Under the pieces are notes generated by a model. That model was given only the letters and a program-made list of their open reading frames with translations, did no database searches and was not told the DNA's origin. A stretch of DNA of 64,000 nt. Source: Leucobacter chromiiresistens. Lineage in GTDB: Bacteria > Actinomycetota > Actinomycetes > Actinomycetales > Microbacteriaceae. This document shows, one piece after another, positions 55,850-64,000 of this stretch (positions are counted from its first letter, which is position 1; each line of letters begins with the position of its first letter). The stretch covers positions 1,612,001 to 1,676,000 of the forward strand of contig NZ_FNKB01000001.1 in the NCBI RefSeq assembly GCF_900102345.1, given 5' to 3'. The translations under genes were made by a program, and so were the position numbers.

Positions 55850-57268
55850 TCACTCGTCGTCCCAGAATGCTTCACTGCCGTCGCGTTCCGCCCCGGGGAG
55901 GAGCTCGTCGATCGCGGTGGCCGCGCCCTGCGGCTCCAGCGTCTCGACCGCGCGGAGTCGCTTCTCGACGGCGCGGGTGCGGCGCCCCGCTTCGCTCACC
56001 GTGTTCTGCGCGGTGGCGAGCTGCTTGCCGAGCTTCTCCCAGACCTGCCCGTACTTCTGGAACTCGCCCTTGGCCGCGCTGAGCACCTGCCAGACCTCGG
56101 AGCTGCGTCGTTCGATGGCCAGCGTGCGGAACCCGAGTTGCAGGCTGTTGAGGAGTGACATCAGCACGGTCGGCCCGGCGACGGTGACGTGGAACTCCGA
56201 CTGCAGCCTGCTCGTGAGGCCCGGGCGCCGGATGACCTCCGCGAACAGGCCCTCCGTGGGCAGGTACATGATGCCGAAGTCGGTCGTGTGCGGCGGCTCC
56301 AGGTACTTGTCGCGAATCAGCTTCGCCTGCGTGATGATGACGCGCTCCACCACCTTGCTCGCCGCCTCGACCGCGCTGCGGTCGCCGCCCTCCTGCGCCT
56401 CGAGGAGACGCTCGTAGTCCTCCTGGGGAAACTTGGAGTCGATCGGCAGCCACACCGTCTCGTGGTCGTCGCCGCGGCCGGGCAGCTTCACGGCGAACTC
56501 GACCCGCTCGGCGGAGCTCGGCCGCACGGCGACGTTCTCCGCGTACTGCTCGGGCGTCAGCATGTCTTCGAGCTGGCGGGCCAACTGCACCTCGCCCCAG
56601 CTGCCGCGATTCTTCACGTTGGTCAGCACGCGCTTCAGGCCGCCCACGTCGGAGGCGAGCGTCTGCATCTCGCCGAGCCCCTTCTGCACCTGTTCGAGCC
56701 GATCGCTGACCAGGCGGAACGATTCGCCGAGGCGGCGCTCGAGCGTGCCCTGCAGCTTCTCGTCGACGGTCTCGCGCATCTTCTCGAGCTTCGCCTCGTT
56801 GCCGAGTCGCAGCTTCTCGAGCTCCTCCCGCAGCACGGCCTGCAGCTCGGCCTGCTTCGCGACGTGCACCTCGCCGAGCGCCTGCACGCGGCGCGCGTTC
56901 TCGTCGAGCGACGCCTTCAAGCGCTGCTGCAGCTGCTCGCCGACCGCCACCCGCACCTGTTCGAGCTTCGCGTCGTTCGCGGCTCGGAGATCGTCGAAGC
57001 GGGCCTCGACGCTCGCGCGGAGGGTGTTCTGCGACGCGAGCGTCGCCTGCGCGCTCGTGTGCAGGCGATCCGTGATGCCCGAGAGCGACTGCCCGATCTC
57101 GGCGCGCTGCGCCGAGAGATCCTGCCGGATCTCGGCCGGGAGCGCGCGCAGGTCGCCGGAGGGGGACGTGGCGTCGACCCGGCGCCCCGTGCGCATCAGC
57201 ACCACGATGAGCACGGCGATGAGGAGGAGCAGGTTGGCGCTCAGCAGCGCGATCGTCAGTGTGTTCAT
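55850..57268 (-). CDS. rmuC: DNA recombination protein RmuC
   Basis: 472 aa. One N-terminal membrane helix (about 4-25), a long coiled coil (about 40-235) and the RmuC nuclease-like domain: GSWGEVQLARQLEDMLTPEQ, VWLPIDSKFPQEDYERLLEA and LPTEGLFAEVIRRPGL. The DSK motif is part of the PD-(D/E)xK-like core. RmuC limits inversions at short inverted repeats, which is interesting in a genome with many palindromic elements. The C-terminal tail is acidic. Confidence 0.93.
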   Translation of the reverse strand: MNTLTIALLSANLLLLIAVLIVVLMRTGRRVDATSPSGDLRALPAEIRQDLSAQRAEIGQSLSGITDRLHTSAQATLASQNTLRASVEARFDDLRAANDAKLEQVRVAVGEQLQQRLKASLDENARRVQALGEVHVAKQAELQAVLREELEKLRLGNEAKLEKMRETVDEKLQGTLERRLGESFRLVSDRLEQVQKGLGEMQTLASDVGGLKRVLTNVKNRGSWGEVQLARQLEDMLTPEQYAENVAVRPSSAERVEFAVKLPGRGDDHETVWLPIDSKFPQEDYERLLEAQEGGDRSAVEAASKVVERVIITQAKLIRDKYLEPPHTTDFGIMYLPTEGLFAEVIRRPGLTSRLQSEFHVTVAGPTVLMSLLNSLQLGFRTLAIERRSSEVWQVLSAAKGEFQKYGQVWEKLGKQLATAQNTVSEAGRRTRAVEKRLRAVETLEPQGAATAIDELLPGAERDGSEAFWDDE

Positions 57269-57330
57269 GGAGCACCGTGTTTCGAGGAGGAGTGGGTGTG
57301 CAGAAGTACCGTCTCACGCACCGCCGACAT

Positions 57331-58845
57331 TCAGGGCGCAGGCACGACCTGATCATCGAAATCGATGCCGTCCGCGGCGAGCCGCACCTCGCCGAACACC
57401 CCGCTCGCTGCGACCTCTTCCAGAGTGCCGCGCGCCGCCGCTACCGACTCGGCGCTCGAATCGCGCAGATACACCGTCAGCTCCGGTTCGTCGCCGGTGA
57501 GCGACACGATGGTGCGATCGATCGACGGGATGCGCTCCCGCATGCTCAGCCCGGACCGCGTCGCCGCATCGGCGACGTCGGGGGCGGGCGATCCGGCCCG
57601 GATCGCGACCCAGAACAGGCCATCGCTCTCGGGCGCATGGACGCGGTACTCACCGCCGAGTTCGGGTGTCTCCGCGATGATGCGCACCGCGGCCTCCACG
57701 CCGCCGGCGCCCTGCGTGCGAACGGAGAGCTCGCCGCCCACGGCGACGTGCTCGACGACCGCGCCGCCCGGCACCTCGGTCAGCCGCTCGAGCGCGGCGG
57801 CCCGGGCCGCCTCGGCATCGGCGCCCGAGGCGCTCGACCCGCCCGCGGCATCCGAGCCGCCTGCTTCGCCGGACGCGCCGGCGGTGTCGAACGCGACCCG
57901 GGTGTCGATGCCGAGTCTCGCCCCCGCTGCGGCGAGTTCTGCGGCCGCGTCCGTCTCCGCAGCCGCAGTCGAGGAGGCGGAGACCGATATCGAGGCATCG
58001 GTCAGGGAGATGCGCCGGTGGTCGATGCGCGTCGCGAGCGCGAAGAGGCTCATGAGGTCGTCCATGCGCGCGCCTGGCGGCAGGATCGCTTCGACCGTGG
58101 TGCCGGCGCCTCCCTGTGCGCCGATGCGCTCCGCGGTGAGGGCGAGGCCGTCGTCTCCCGCGGCCTCGTGCAGCGCGGGCAGGATCGACCCGAGCGCCTC
58201 CTCGTCGGGCGCCGTGACGCGCACGGTGAGCTGCTTGGCGCCGGCACCATCGTGGCGAGCGGTGCGGTCGACCGAGAATCGCACCCCCGTCGCGTCGGGG
58301 AGCCGGTTCAGGGCGTCGACGGCGCCGGCGAAGCGCTCGAGGTCGGCGCGCGAGGCGCACGATCGTTCCGTGCGGAGCTCGACGGAGCCCTCGGCCGGTG
58401 CCTCGTCCGAGCCCTCGGAGCCCGATGCGTCGTCAGTGCCCTCGGAGGCCGGTGCGTCGTCCGTGCGAATGGTGAGGCCGTCGATGCGGGTCTCGGTCGC
58501 GCAGCTCGCATCGGCGATGCGACGCGCCTCGTCGACGGTGACGCCTCGCTCGACGACGATGGTCGCATCGTAGCGCGGGCTGCTGCTCGGCCAGTTGTTC
58601 TGGTAGCGCCAGTCGGCGGAGACGACGCCGTCGCTCGCCTCGAGCGTCGCCGCCCACTCGCGCTGGGTGAGGCCCCAGCTCGCGCACCCGCTCAGGAGCA
58701 GCACGACGGCCGCGAGCGCCCCGGCGCGACGCACTCGCGTCACCCGGGCCCCGCGAATGCCCGCAGCACGAGCGCCCGCAGCACGAGCGCCGTCGCCCGC
58801 GCCCCCGCGTACGCTCCCGCTCGCGCCTCCGCCCGTCACCCGCAT
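57331..58845 (-). CDS. Lipoprotein of unknown function
   Basis: 504 aa. Lipobox LLLSGC with Cys 54; the hydrophobic stretch is 41-52. The 40 residues before it are Gly/Ala/Arg-rich and partly coded by a 15-base tandem repeat, unusually long for a signal peptide. TACGCT six bases before ATG 58845 supports that start; GTG 58743 would give an ordinary signal. The rest is an extracytoplasmic protein with repeated alpha-beta segments and many Asp/Glu/Ala, only two Cys pairs. I do not recognise the family. Confidence 0.75.
   Translation of the reverse strand: MRVTGGGASGSVRGGAGDGARAAGARAAGIRGARVTRVRRAGALAAVVLLLSGCASWGLTQREWAATLEASDGVVSADWRYQNNWPSSSPRYDATIVVERGVTVDEARRIADASCATETRIDGLTIRTDDAPASEGTDDASGSEGSDEAPAEGSVELRTERSCASRADLERFAGAVDALNRLPDATGVRFSVDRTARHDGAGAKQLTVRVTAPDEEALGSILPALHEAAGDDGLALTAERIGAQGGAGTTVEAILPPGARMDDLMSLFALATRIDHRRISLTDASISVSASSTAAAETDAAAELAAAGARLGIDTRVAFDTAGASGEAGGSDAAGGSSASGADAEAARAAALERLTEVPGGAVVEHVAVGGELSVRTQGAGGVEAAVRIIAETPELGGEYRVHAPESDGLFWVAIRAGSPAPDVADAATRSGLSMRERIPSIDRTIVSLTGDEPELTVYLRDSSAESVAAARGTLEEVAASGVFGEVRLAADGIDFDDQVVPAP
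58759..58788. repeat. 15-base tandem duplication in the lipoprotein N-terminus
   Basis: GCCCGCAGCACGAGC occurs twice in a row. On the coding (minus) strand it encodes the repeat ARAAG. Confidence 0.8.
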
Positions 58846-58867
58846 ACGACGAGCGTACTCGCGCCCG

Positions 58868-59452
58868 TCACAGCTTCAGGGGAATCGCCTTCAGCTGCTG
58901 AATGCGCACGCCCGTCTGCTTCGCGAGCGCGGGTACGGAGTCGACGCCGTGGCGCACGGCGGCGTCGGAGATGATCGCCGCGCACGCCTCCGCATCGGCC
59001 AGCGCGTCGTGGTGCGCGAACTCGCCGTACCCGGCCGCGGCGGCGGAGAGGGGGAGCCGGTGCGACGGAATCGCGTAGGTCTTGCGCGACACCTGCACGC
59101 TGCACAGGTACTTGAGGCGCGGCGTCGGCGTCACGGTCTCGGCGCACGCGGCGCGGATCACGCCCATGTCGAAGCTCGCATTGTGCGCGACGGCGACGTC
59201 GCCGCCGATGAACTCCCGCAGCTCGGCCAGCTGCCCGGCCCAGTCGCGGGACTCGGCGACCATCGCCGCGGTGATGCCGTGGATCCGGGTGTTGAACGGC
59301 AGGAAGGCGTCGTGGCCGGCCGGGGGCCGGATCAGCCAGTGGACGCGATCGACGACCGCGCCCGCCCGCACCCGCACCATGCCGACCGAGCACGCGGACG
59401 ACGGATGGCTGTTGGCGGTCTCAAAATCGATGGCGGTGAAGTCGACGGGCAC
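58868..59452 (-). CDS. DEDDh 3'-5' exonuclease (DNA polymerase III epsilon-like)
   Basis: 194 aa. ExoI FTAIDFETAN (Asp 9, Glu 11 region), ExoII VAVAHNASFDMGVI near 87 and ExoIII AHHDALADAEACA near 148, all catalytic acids and the His present. Single-domain exonucleases of this type take part in DNA repair or RNA trimming. The start is GTG 59452; CAGAGT six bases upstream may be its -10. It is not attached to a polymerase gene. Confidence 0.88.
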   Translation of the reverse strand: MPVDFTAIDFETANSHPSSACSVGMVRVRAGAVVDRVHWLIRPPAGHDAFLPFNTRIHGITAAMVAESRDWAGQLAELREFIGGDVAVAHNASFDMGVIRAACAETVTPTPRLKYLCSVQVSRKTYAIPSHRLPLSAAAAGYGEFAHHDALADAEACAAIISDAAVRHGVDSVPALAKQTGVRIQQLKAIPLKL

Positions 59453-59469
59453 GCATCAACTCTGACACA

Positions 59470-59507
59470 CGCCCCTGACACTGACGCGCGCCCCTGACAC
59501 TGACGCG
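59470..59507. repeat. Perfect 19-base tandem duplication
   Basis: CGCCCCTGACACTGACGCG at 59470-59488 is repeated exactly at 59489-59507, in the gap between two divergent genes. Confidence 0.85.
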
Positions 59508-59556
59508 CGGTGCGACAATGGAGGCGGCACCGCGCCAGTCGGATCGGAGGCACCGC

Positions 59557-59916
59557 ATGACCGAGCATCGCATCTTCTCGACGAGCTTCGGCAGCGTCTA
59601 CGTGCACTACGTCGCGAAGGCGGAGCGCAAGGGGCGCACCCGCGAGGAGGTCGATCGGGTGATCGGCTGGCTCACCGGCTACGACGCGGAGGCGATCGCG
59701 CGCATCGTCGCCGACGAGACCGACTTCCGCACGTTCTTCGCCGAGGCGCCGCGCATGAACCCGCACGCGAACCTGATCACCGGAGTCATCTGCGGGATCC
59801 GCGTCGAGGAGATCGAGGATCCGCTCATGCAGCAGATCAGGTACCTGGACAAGCTGGTCGACGAGGTCGCCCGCGGCAAGAAGATGACGTCCATACTGCG
59901 CGGAACGCCGGCCTGA
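59557..59916 (+). CDS. DUF2200 family protein
   Basis: 119 aa. Family sequence: RIFSTSFGSVYVHYVAKAER near the start, GWLTGYDAEAI and YLDKLVDEVARGKKM. Small, soluble, function unknown; structures in the family suggest a DNA- or protein-binding helical fold, which I cannot confirm. ATG 59557 has GGAGG seven to eleven bases upstream and is preferred over ATG 59518. GACAAT at 59514-59519 may be the -10. Confidence 0.85.
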   Translation: MTEHRIFSTSFGSVYVHYVAKAERKGRTREEVDRVIGWLTGYDAEAIARIVADETDFRTFFAEAPRMNPHANLITGVICGIRVEEIEDPLMQQIRYLDKLVDEVARGKKMTSILRGTPA

Positions 59917-59940
59917 CGCCTCGGCCGTACCGATCCTCGT

Positions 59941-59973
59941 CGCCCCGGCGCCGCCGCGCTCGTCGCCGGGGCG
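59941..59973 (+). terminator. Hairpin terminator after the DUF2200 gene
   Basis: 10-bp stem CGCCCCGGCG (59941-59950) with CGCCGGGGCG (59964-59973), 13-base loop. Confidence 0.6.
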
Positions 59974-59986
59974 CCCCGGAGCCGCG

Positions 59987-59992
59987 TAGACT
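59987..59992 (+). promoter_or_regulatory. -10 box TAGACT for ychF (leaderless type)
   Basis: Eight-base gap CGTCTCCC to GTG 60001; no purine-rich ribosome-binding sequence at all, so a leaderless GTG start is strongly suggested. Confidence 0.65.
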
Positions 59993-60000
59993 CGTCTCCC

Positions 60001-61074
60001 GTGGCTCTCACTATCGGCATCGTAGGTCTCCCCAACGTCGGCAAGTCGACGCTGTTCAACGCTCTGACGCAGAACGACGCGCTCGCGGCGAACTATCCGT
60101 TCGCGACGATCGAACCGAACATCGGCGTGGTCAATCTGCCCGATCGCCGGCTCGACGCGCTCGCGGAGATCTTCGGCTCGGAGCGCATCCTCCCGGCGCC
60201 CGTCAGCTTCGTCGACATCGCGGGCATCGTACGCGGCGCGAGCGAGGGCGAGGGGCTCGGCAACCAGTTCCTCGCGAACATCCGCGAAGCAGACGCGATC
60301 GCCCAGGTGGTGCGCGGCTTCTCCGATCCCGACGTGATCCACGTCGACGGCGCGGTGAACCCGGCCAGCGACATGGAGACGATCAACACCGAGCTCATCA
60401 TCGCCGATCTGCAGACGATCGAGAAGGCGCTGGTGCGCTTCGAGAAGGAGCTCAAGAACAAGAAGATCGACGCCTCGGTCGTCGAGACGGCGAAGGCGGC
60501 GCAGGCGGCGCTCAACGACGGGAAGGTGCTCTCGCAGTCGGGCATCGACCTCGAGCCGATCCGGGAGCTCGGGCTGCTCACCGCGAAGCCGTTCCTGTAC
60601 GTGTTCAACGTCGACGAGACGGTGCTGCAGGATCGCGCGAAGCTCGACGAGCTGTCGGCGCTCGTGGCTCCCGCGAAGGCCATCTTCCTCGACGCCAAGA
60701 TCGAGAGCGAGCTCATCGAGCTCGACGCGGAGGACGCCGCGGAGCTGCTCGCATCGATCGGGCAGGAGGAGAGCGGCCTCGACCAGCTCGCCCGCGTCGG
60801 CTTCGAGACGCTGGGGCTGCAGACCTACCTGACGGCCGGCCCGAAGGAGGCGCGCGCCTGGACGATCAAGCGCGGCGCCACGGCGCCGCAGGCGGCGGGC
60901 GCGATCCACACCGACTTCGAGAAGGGCTTCATCAAGGGCGAGATCATCTCGTTCGACGACCTCGTCGAGGCGGGCTCGGTCGCCGAGGCGCGCGCGAAGG
61001 GCAAGGCCCGCATGGAGGGCAAGGACTACGTGATGCAGGACGGCGACGTCTGCGAGTGGCGGTTCAACGTCTGA
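60001..61074 (+). CDS. ychF: Redox-regulated ATPase YchF (Obg-like)
   Basis: 357 aa. P-loop GLPNVGKST (8-16), switch region FVDIAGIVRGASEGEGLGNQ near 69, the ATP-specifying NVDE in place of the GTPase NKxD near 202, a coiled-coil insert and the C-terminal TGS domain (GAIHTDFEKGFIKGEIISF). It binds ribosomes and prefers ATP over GTP. GTG start with an adjacent -10 box. Confidence 0.96.
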   Translation: MALTIGIVGLPNVGKSTLFNALTQNDALAANYPFATIEPNIGVVNLPDRRLDALAEIFGSERILPAPVSFVDIAGIVRGASEGEGLGNQFLANIREADAIAQVVRGFSDPDVIHVDGAVNPASDMETINTELIIADLQTIEKALVRFEKELKNKKIDASVVETAKAAQAALNDGKVLSQSGIDLEPIRELGLLTAKPFLYVFNVDETVLQDRAKLDELSALVAPAKAIFLDAKIESELIELDAEDAAELLASIGQEESGLDQLARVGFETLGLQTYLTAGPKEARAWTIKRGATAPQAAGAIHTDFEKGFIKGEIISFDDLVEAGSVAEARAKGKARMEGKDYVMQDGDVCEWRFNV

Positions 61075-61098
61075 TCGCGTCCGCGCGCCGCGCGTCGC

Positions 61099-61104
61099 TA
61101 GAGT
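61099..61104 (+). promoter_or_regulatory. -10 box TAGAGT for the SDR gene (leaderless type)
   Basis: Six-base gap GACCTC to ATG 61111. Confidence 0.55.
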
Positions 61105-61110
61105 GACCTC

Positions 61111-61875
61111 ATGCATCACGAGGCACTGCGCGACCTGTTCTCACTCGACGGCCGTCGGGCGCTCGTCACGGGCGGCAGCTCCGGGATCGGCCGCGCCATC
61201 GCCGTGGCGCTCGCCGACGCCGGCGCGCACGTCGTCGTCGCGGCCCGCACGCGGGCGACGCTCGACGCCGCGGTCGCGGAGATCGCCGGGCGGGGCGGGG
61301 CGGCGGAGGGGATCGTGGCGGATCTGGCCGCGCGATCCGGCGCTCACGCGCTCGCCGACCGTGTCGGCGATGTCGATGTGCTCGTGAACTCCGCCGGAGT
61401 CAACCTGCGCCCGCCGCTGCCCGACCTCACCGAGGAGGTGTGGGATGCGACGATGCGCGTGAACCTCGACGCCCCGTTCATCCTGGGCCAGCGTCTCGCC
61501 CCCGGCATGGCGGAGCGCGGCTACGGGCGCATCATCCACATCAGCTCGCAGCAGGCGCAGCGCCCGTTCGCCTCGAGCGGCGCCTACGGGGTCTCGAAGG
61601 CCGGTGTCGAAGCCCTGGCGCGATCGCAGGCGGAGGCGTGGTCACCGCGGGGGGTGACCGCGAACGTGCTCGTGCCCGGGTTCGTGCGCACTGCGCTGAA
61701 CGAGCGCCTCGCATCGGACCCGGCGGCGGTGCGCGCGCTCGAGGCGCGCACGCTCATCGGGCGCAACGGCGCGCCCGAGGATTTCGCCGCGCCCGCCGTG
61801 TTCCTCGCGGGGCCCGGCGCTGCGTACGTGACCGGTCAGGCGATCCCGGTCGACGGCGGCTTCTCCGTGCATTGA
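61111..61875 (+). CDS. SDR family oxidoreductase
   Basis: 254 aa. NAD(P)-binding TGGSSGIG (20-27), NSAG near 95, catalytic Ser in HISSQQAQ, Tyr/Lys in YGVSK near 157-161, and the family ending YVTGQAIPVDGGFSV. AARTRA after the second strand suggests NADPH. Closest in style to gluconate 5-dehydrogenase or 3-ketoacyl reductase types; the substrate cannot be told. The stop-codon region is duplicated downstream. Confidence 0.88.
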   Translation: MHHEALRDLFSLDGRRALVTGGSSGIGRAIAVALADAGAHVVVAARTRATLDAAVAEIAGRGGAAEGIVADLAARSGAHALADRVGDVDVLVNSAGVNLRPPLPDLTEEVWDATMRVNLDAPFILGQRLAPGMAERGYGRIIHISSQQAQRPFASSGAYGVSKAGVEALARSQAEAWSPRGVTANVLVPGFVRTALNERLASDPAAVRALEARTLIGRNGAPEDFAAPAVFLAGPGAAYVTGQAIPVDGGFSVH

Positions 61876-61903
61876 GCCGGCGCTTCTGGGTGCATTGAGC
61901 CGG
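61867..61903. repeat. Duplication of the SDR stop-codon region
   Basis: GTGCATTGAGCCGG, containing the SDR stop codon, occurs at 61867-61880 and again at 61890-61903 (period 23). The second copy is outside the gene. Confidence 0.75.
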
Positions 61904-62010
61904 TGGCCGCCGTTCGCCGGCCAGTACAGCGCATGATGCCGGGCACGAGTGCACCCTACTGACCGCTCACGGCTCGCCGCGCCGCCGCGGGGCGCCGCGC
62001 CGCGACCCCG

Positions 62011-63498
62011 TCAGCGAACGCCGCGCATGAGGCGCAGGATCGGCGCCCGCACGAAGACGAGCACGATGCCGACCGCGATCGAGATCAGCCCGATCGTGAG
62101 GAAGTAGGGCACCTCGTCGTCCGTCGAGTAGAAGCCGGAGAGCGCGCCGGCGGCCGCCGAACCGAGCGCGATCGAGATGAAGTGGAGCGCCACCATCTGC
62201 GAGTGGAACGCGTGGGGCGAGAGCTTCGTCGCGAGCGACTGGCCGACGGGGGAGATGCAGAGCTCCGCGAACGTGAAGAGCAGCAGGATGACGACGATAG
62301 CGATGAACGGGACCGAACCGTCGGCGCCGCCCGAGAAGGGGATGAAGGCGAGGAATGCGAGCCCCATGATTATCGTGCCGAGGGCGAACTTGATCGGGGT
62401 GCTCGGCTGGCGCTCGCCGAGCCGGGTCCACATGGCCGCGAAGACGCCCGCGAAGATGATGATGAACACGGGATTGATCGACGTGACGACGCTCGGGGCG
62501 ATCTCGAGGCCGAAGACGTTGCGGTCGAGACGCTGATCGGCGTAGATCGCGAGCACGGTGAACTGCTGCTGGAAGAGCGTCCAGAACACCGCGGACGCGA
62601 TGAAGAGCGGGATGTACGAGAACACCCGGCTGCGCTCCTCGGCGCTCACCCGCGAGCTCGACGCGATCACCGCGAAGACGGCGACGGCCGAGAGGATCGT
62701 GAGCGCGACGACGACGACCGAGAGATTCTCGGCGCGCAGCAGCCCGAGCAGCGCGGCGCCTGCGACGACGACGGCCGCACCCGCGACGATCGCGATCCAC
62801 CGCACGCGCTCCGCCCGCGTGAGGGGATTGGTGGGGCGCGAGCCCCCCTCGGTGACCGTGTGCCGACGCAGGAGCAGGTACTGCAGCAGGCCGAGCGCCA
62901 TGCCGACGGCGGCCAGGCCGAACCCCCAGTGGAAGCCCTGCCACCCCCAGACGAGGCTCGTGAGAATCGGGCCGATGAACCCGCCGATGTTGACGCCCAT
63001 GTAGTAGATCGAGAAGGCGGCGTCGCGGCGCACGTCGCCCGGCTCGTACAGGTCGCCGAGCACGGTGGACGTGGTGGTCTTCAGCGATCCCGCCCCGAGC
63101 GCCACGCAGACGAGGCCGATGCCCAGCCCGACGACCCCGGGGAGCACGGCGAGGGCGATGTGCCCGATCATGATCACGACCGCGGAGACCACGAGGGTCT
63201 TCTCCGCCCCGAGCACGCGATCGGCCACCCAGCCGCCGAGCACCGAGGAGAGGTAGACGAGACCGCCGTACGCGCCGACGATGGAGGTCGCGGCCGCCTC
63301 CGACATGCCGAGGCCGCCCTGCGAGAGCGAGTAGTAGATGTAGAAGGCCAGCAGGCCCTGCATGCCGTAGAAGCTGAAGCGCTCCCACATCTCGACGCCC
63401 GCGAGGTTCGCGAGGCCCCAGGGGTGGCCGAAGAAGCCGCGCTGCTGGTGCGTCGCCGCGGAAGCGGCGGGTGCCGCCGCGCGCTCGGGCTCGGTCAT
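62011..63498 (-). CDS. POT family proton-dependent peptide transporter
   Basis: 495 aa, twelve to fourteen membrane helices of the major facilitator fold. The proton/peptide motif EMWERFSFYGMQ is near 36-47, and the second family motif FSIYYMGVNIGGFIGP near 162. FAELCISPVGQSL near 410 is also typical. It imports di- and tripeptides with protons. Single-gene unit, convergent with the SDR gene; the start at 63498 has only a weak purine stretch upstream. Confidence 0.92.
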   Translation of the reverse strand: MTEPERAAAPAASAATHQQRGFFGHPWGLANLAGVEMWERFSFYGMQGLLAFYIYYSLSQGGLGMSEAAATSIVGAYGGLVYLSSVLGGWVADRVLGAEKTLVVSAVVIMIGHIALAVLPGVVGLGIGLVCVALGAGSLKTTTSTVLGDLYEPGDVRRDAAFSIYYMGVNIGGFIGPILTSLVWGWQGFHWGFGLAAVGMALGLLQYLLLRRHTVTEGGSRPTNPLTRAERVRWIAIVAGAAVVVAGAALLGLLRAENLSVVVVALTILSAVAVFAVIASSSRVSAEERSRVFSYIPLFIASAVFWTLFQQQFTVLAIYADQRLDRNVFGLEIAPSVVTSINPVFIIIFAGVFAAMWTRLGERQPSTPIKFALGTIIMGLAFLAFIPFSGGADGSVPFIAIVVILLLFTFAELCISPVGQSLATKLSPHAFHSQMVALHFISIALGSAAAGALSGFYSTDDEVPYFLTIGLISIAVGIVLVFVRAPILRLMRGVR

Positions 63499-63725
63499 GG
63501 TTCCCCCTGCTCTGCGGTCGGTGTCGCGCGGCCGCCCTCGTGGAATGCAGGAGCCAGCCTACTGCCGACTGCCCGCTCGCGTTGCGCCCGCCCGCCGCCC
63601 GCCGCCAGCCCGGCGCTCGCCGTCTGCTGGCCGTCTGCTCGCATCAGGAGGTCGCCGTGCTACCGTGGCGGTGCGACGGCCCACTCGGTCGGCCGCGCGC
63701 GATGGCACTCGAGGAGGAGGCGACC

Positions 63726-63935
63726 ATGACGGAGCAGGTCAGGGGTCCGAAATCGTACTTCCCGTCGATCGAGCAGAAGTACGGGCTCAGCATCGAGGCG
63801 TGGATCGAGCGGCTGCGCCCGCTCGCCGGCCGAGCGCACATGGAGCAGGTCGCGTTTCTGAAGGAGCAGGGGATGGGGCACGGGCACGCGAACGCGCTCG
63901 TGCACGTCTTCCGCGCGGAGCACGACGGTGCGTGA
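63726..63935 (+). CDS. DUF4287 domain protein
   Basis: 69 aa. Contains the DUF4287 pattern SYFPSIEQKYGLSIEAWIER in parts (KSYFPSIEQKYG, then LIEAWIERL-like) and ends GMGHGHANALVHVFRAEH. Function unknown; often stand-alone or fused to DUF5655. ATG 63726 has GAGGAGG immediately upstream at good spacing, which decides the start. Confidence 0.83.
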   Translation: MTEQVRGPKSYFPSIEQKYGLSIEAWIERLRPLAGRAHMEQVAFLKEQGMGHGHANALVHVFRAEHDGA

Positions 63936-63979
63936 GCGGATCGTGCTCCCGAACTCAGGTCGCGCATGCGACCGAGGGG

Positions 63980-63985
63980 TAGCCT
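63980..63985 (+). promoter_or_regulatory. -10 box TAGCCT before the last start codon
   Basis: Six-base gap GAAGCC to ATG 63992, the same pattern as the other leaderless-type starts. Confidence 0.5.
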
Positions 63986-63991
63986 GAAGCC

Positions 63992-64000
63992 ATGAGTACC
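63992..64000 (+). CDS. Start of a further gene (partial)
   Basis: ATG AGT ACC at the right edge after a -10 box. Only three codons are visible, so nothing can be said about the product. Confidence 0.4.

Noticed and set aside
62182..63729. Long plus-strand open frame antisense to the POT transporter
   Set aside because: Its composition (Arg, Glu, Asp, His) mirrors a membrane-protein gene read backwards.

Overview
The window reads as a chromosomal segment of a very GC-rich actinobacterium. Coding third positions are almost all G or C, and GTG and TTG starts with GTGA/ATGA overlaps are common. The mix of genes (fol operon ending in DUF3180, DUF2520 before lysS, DUF4245, a DUF6264-type protein after fructose-bisphosphate aldolase, PhoH2 with an N-terminal PIN domain) points to Microbacteriaceae, possibly Leucobacter or a close relative. 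That placement is inference from gene content; no rRNA or other marker is present to prove it. I saw no phage, insertion sequence, tRNA, rRNA or CRISPR array.

Layout. 1-12.2 kb is core: tail of a probable tilS, hpt, ftsH, a folate operon (folE, a fused folP-folB, folK, DUF3180), two bacterial-PH-domain membrane proteins, a DUF2520 Rossmann protein, lysS, a small membrane protein and cardiolipin synthase. 12.5-19.6 kb (minus strand) is an accessory operon: a MurR/RpiR regulator, tyrosine-type phosphatase, metallophosphoesterase, an ABC importer of the iron/2-aminoethylphosphonate type and a histidine phosphatase. 19.7-20.7 kb is a DUF2975/HTH pair. 20.8-24.7 kb holds clpC, an ArgA-like acetyltransferase and a DUF4232-type anchored protein. 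24.7-28.9 kb is a PucR regulator divergent from a CaiB-type CoA-transferase and a glutaryl-CoA dehydrogenase. A CPBP protease gene broken by a frameshift follows. 30.4-36.9 kb (minus) is mtnA, a BMP-type nucleoside-like ABC importer and a DUF985 cupin. 37.3-43.4 kb holds phoH2, an SGNH hydrolase, a TPR protein, fumC, carbonic anhydrase, DUF4245 and xseB. 43.5-49.0 kb is an island between xseB and xseA: a RbsABC-type importer, a class II HDAC-like deacetylase and an Lrp regulator. 49.1-64.0 kb is mostly core again: xseA, ispH, fba, glpX, HAD phosphatase, rmuC, a lipoprotein, a DEDDh exonuclease, DUF2200, ychF, an SDR, a POT peptide transporter and DUF4287.

How the genes work together. Several units read as pathway modules: folate synthesis from GTP in one operon; import plus dephosphorylation of an unknown phosphorylated compound (12.5-19.6 kb); glutarate activation and oxidation (24.7-28.9 kb); import plus isomerisation of a methylthioribose or nucleoside-like compound (30.4-36.9 kb); and import plus deacetylation of an acetylated compound (43.5-49.0 kb). 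The last three substrates are inferred from context only.

Non-coding signals. Many genes have a TANNNT hexamer ending only 6-9 nt before the start codon and no Shine-Dalgarno sequence, which fits leaderless mRNAs. Intergenic gaps carry strong GC hairpins and three different composite palindromic or tandem repeat elements. The candidates most worth following are the phosphatase-ABC operon, the island that separates xseA from xseB, the mtnA-BMP operon with a perfect palindrome at its promoter, the folP-folB fusion, the frameshifted protease and the repeat elements.
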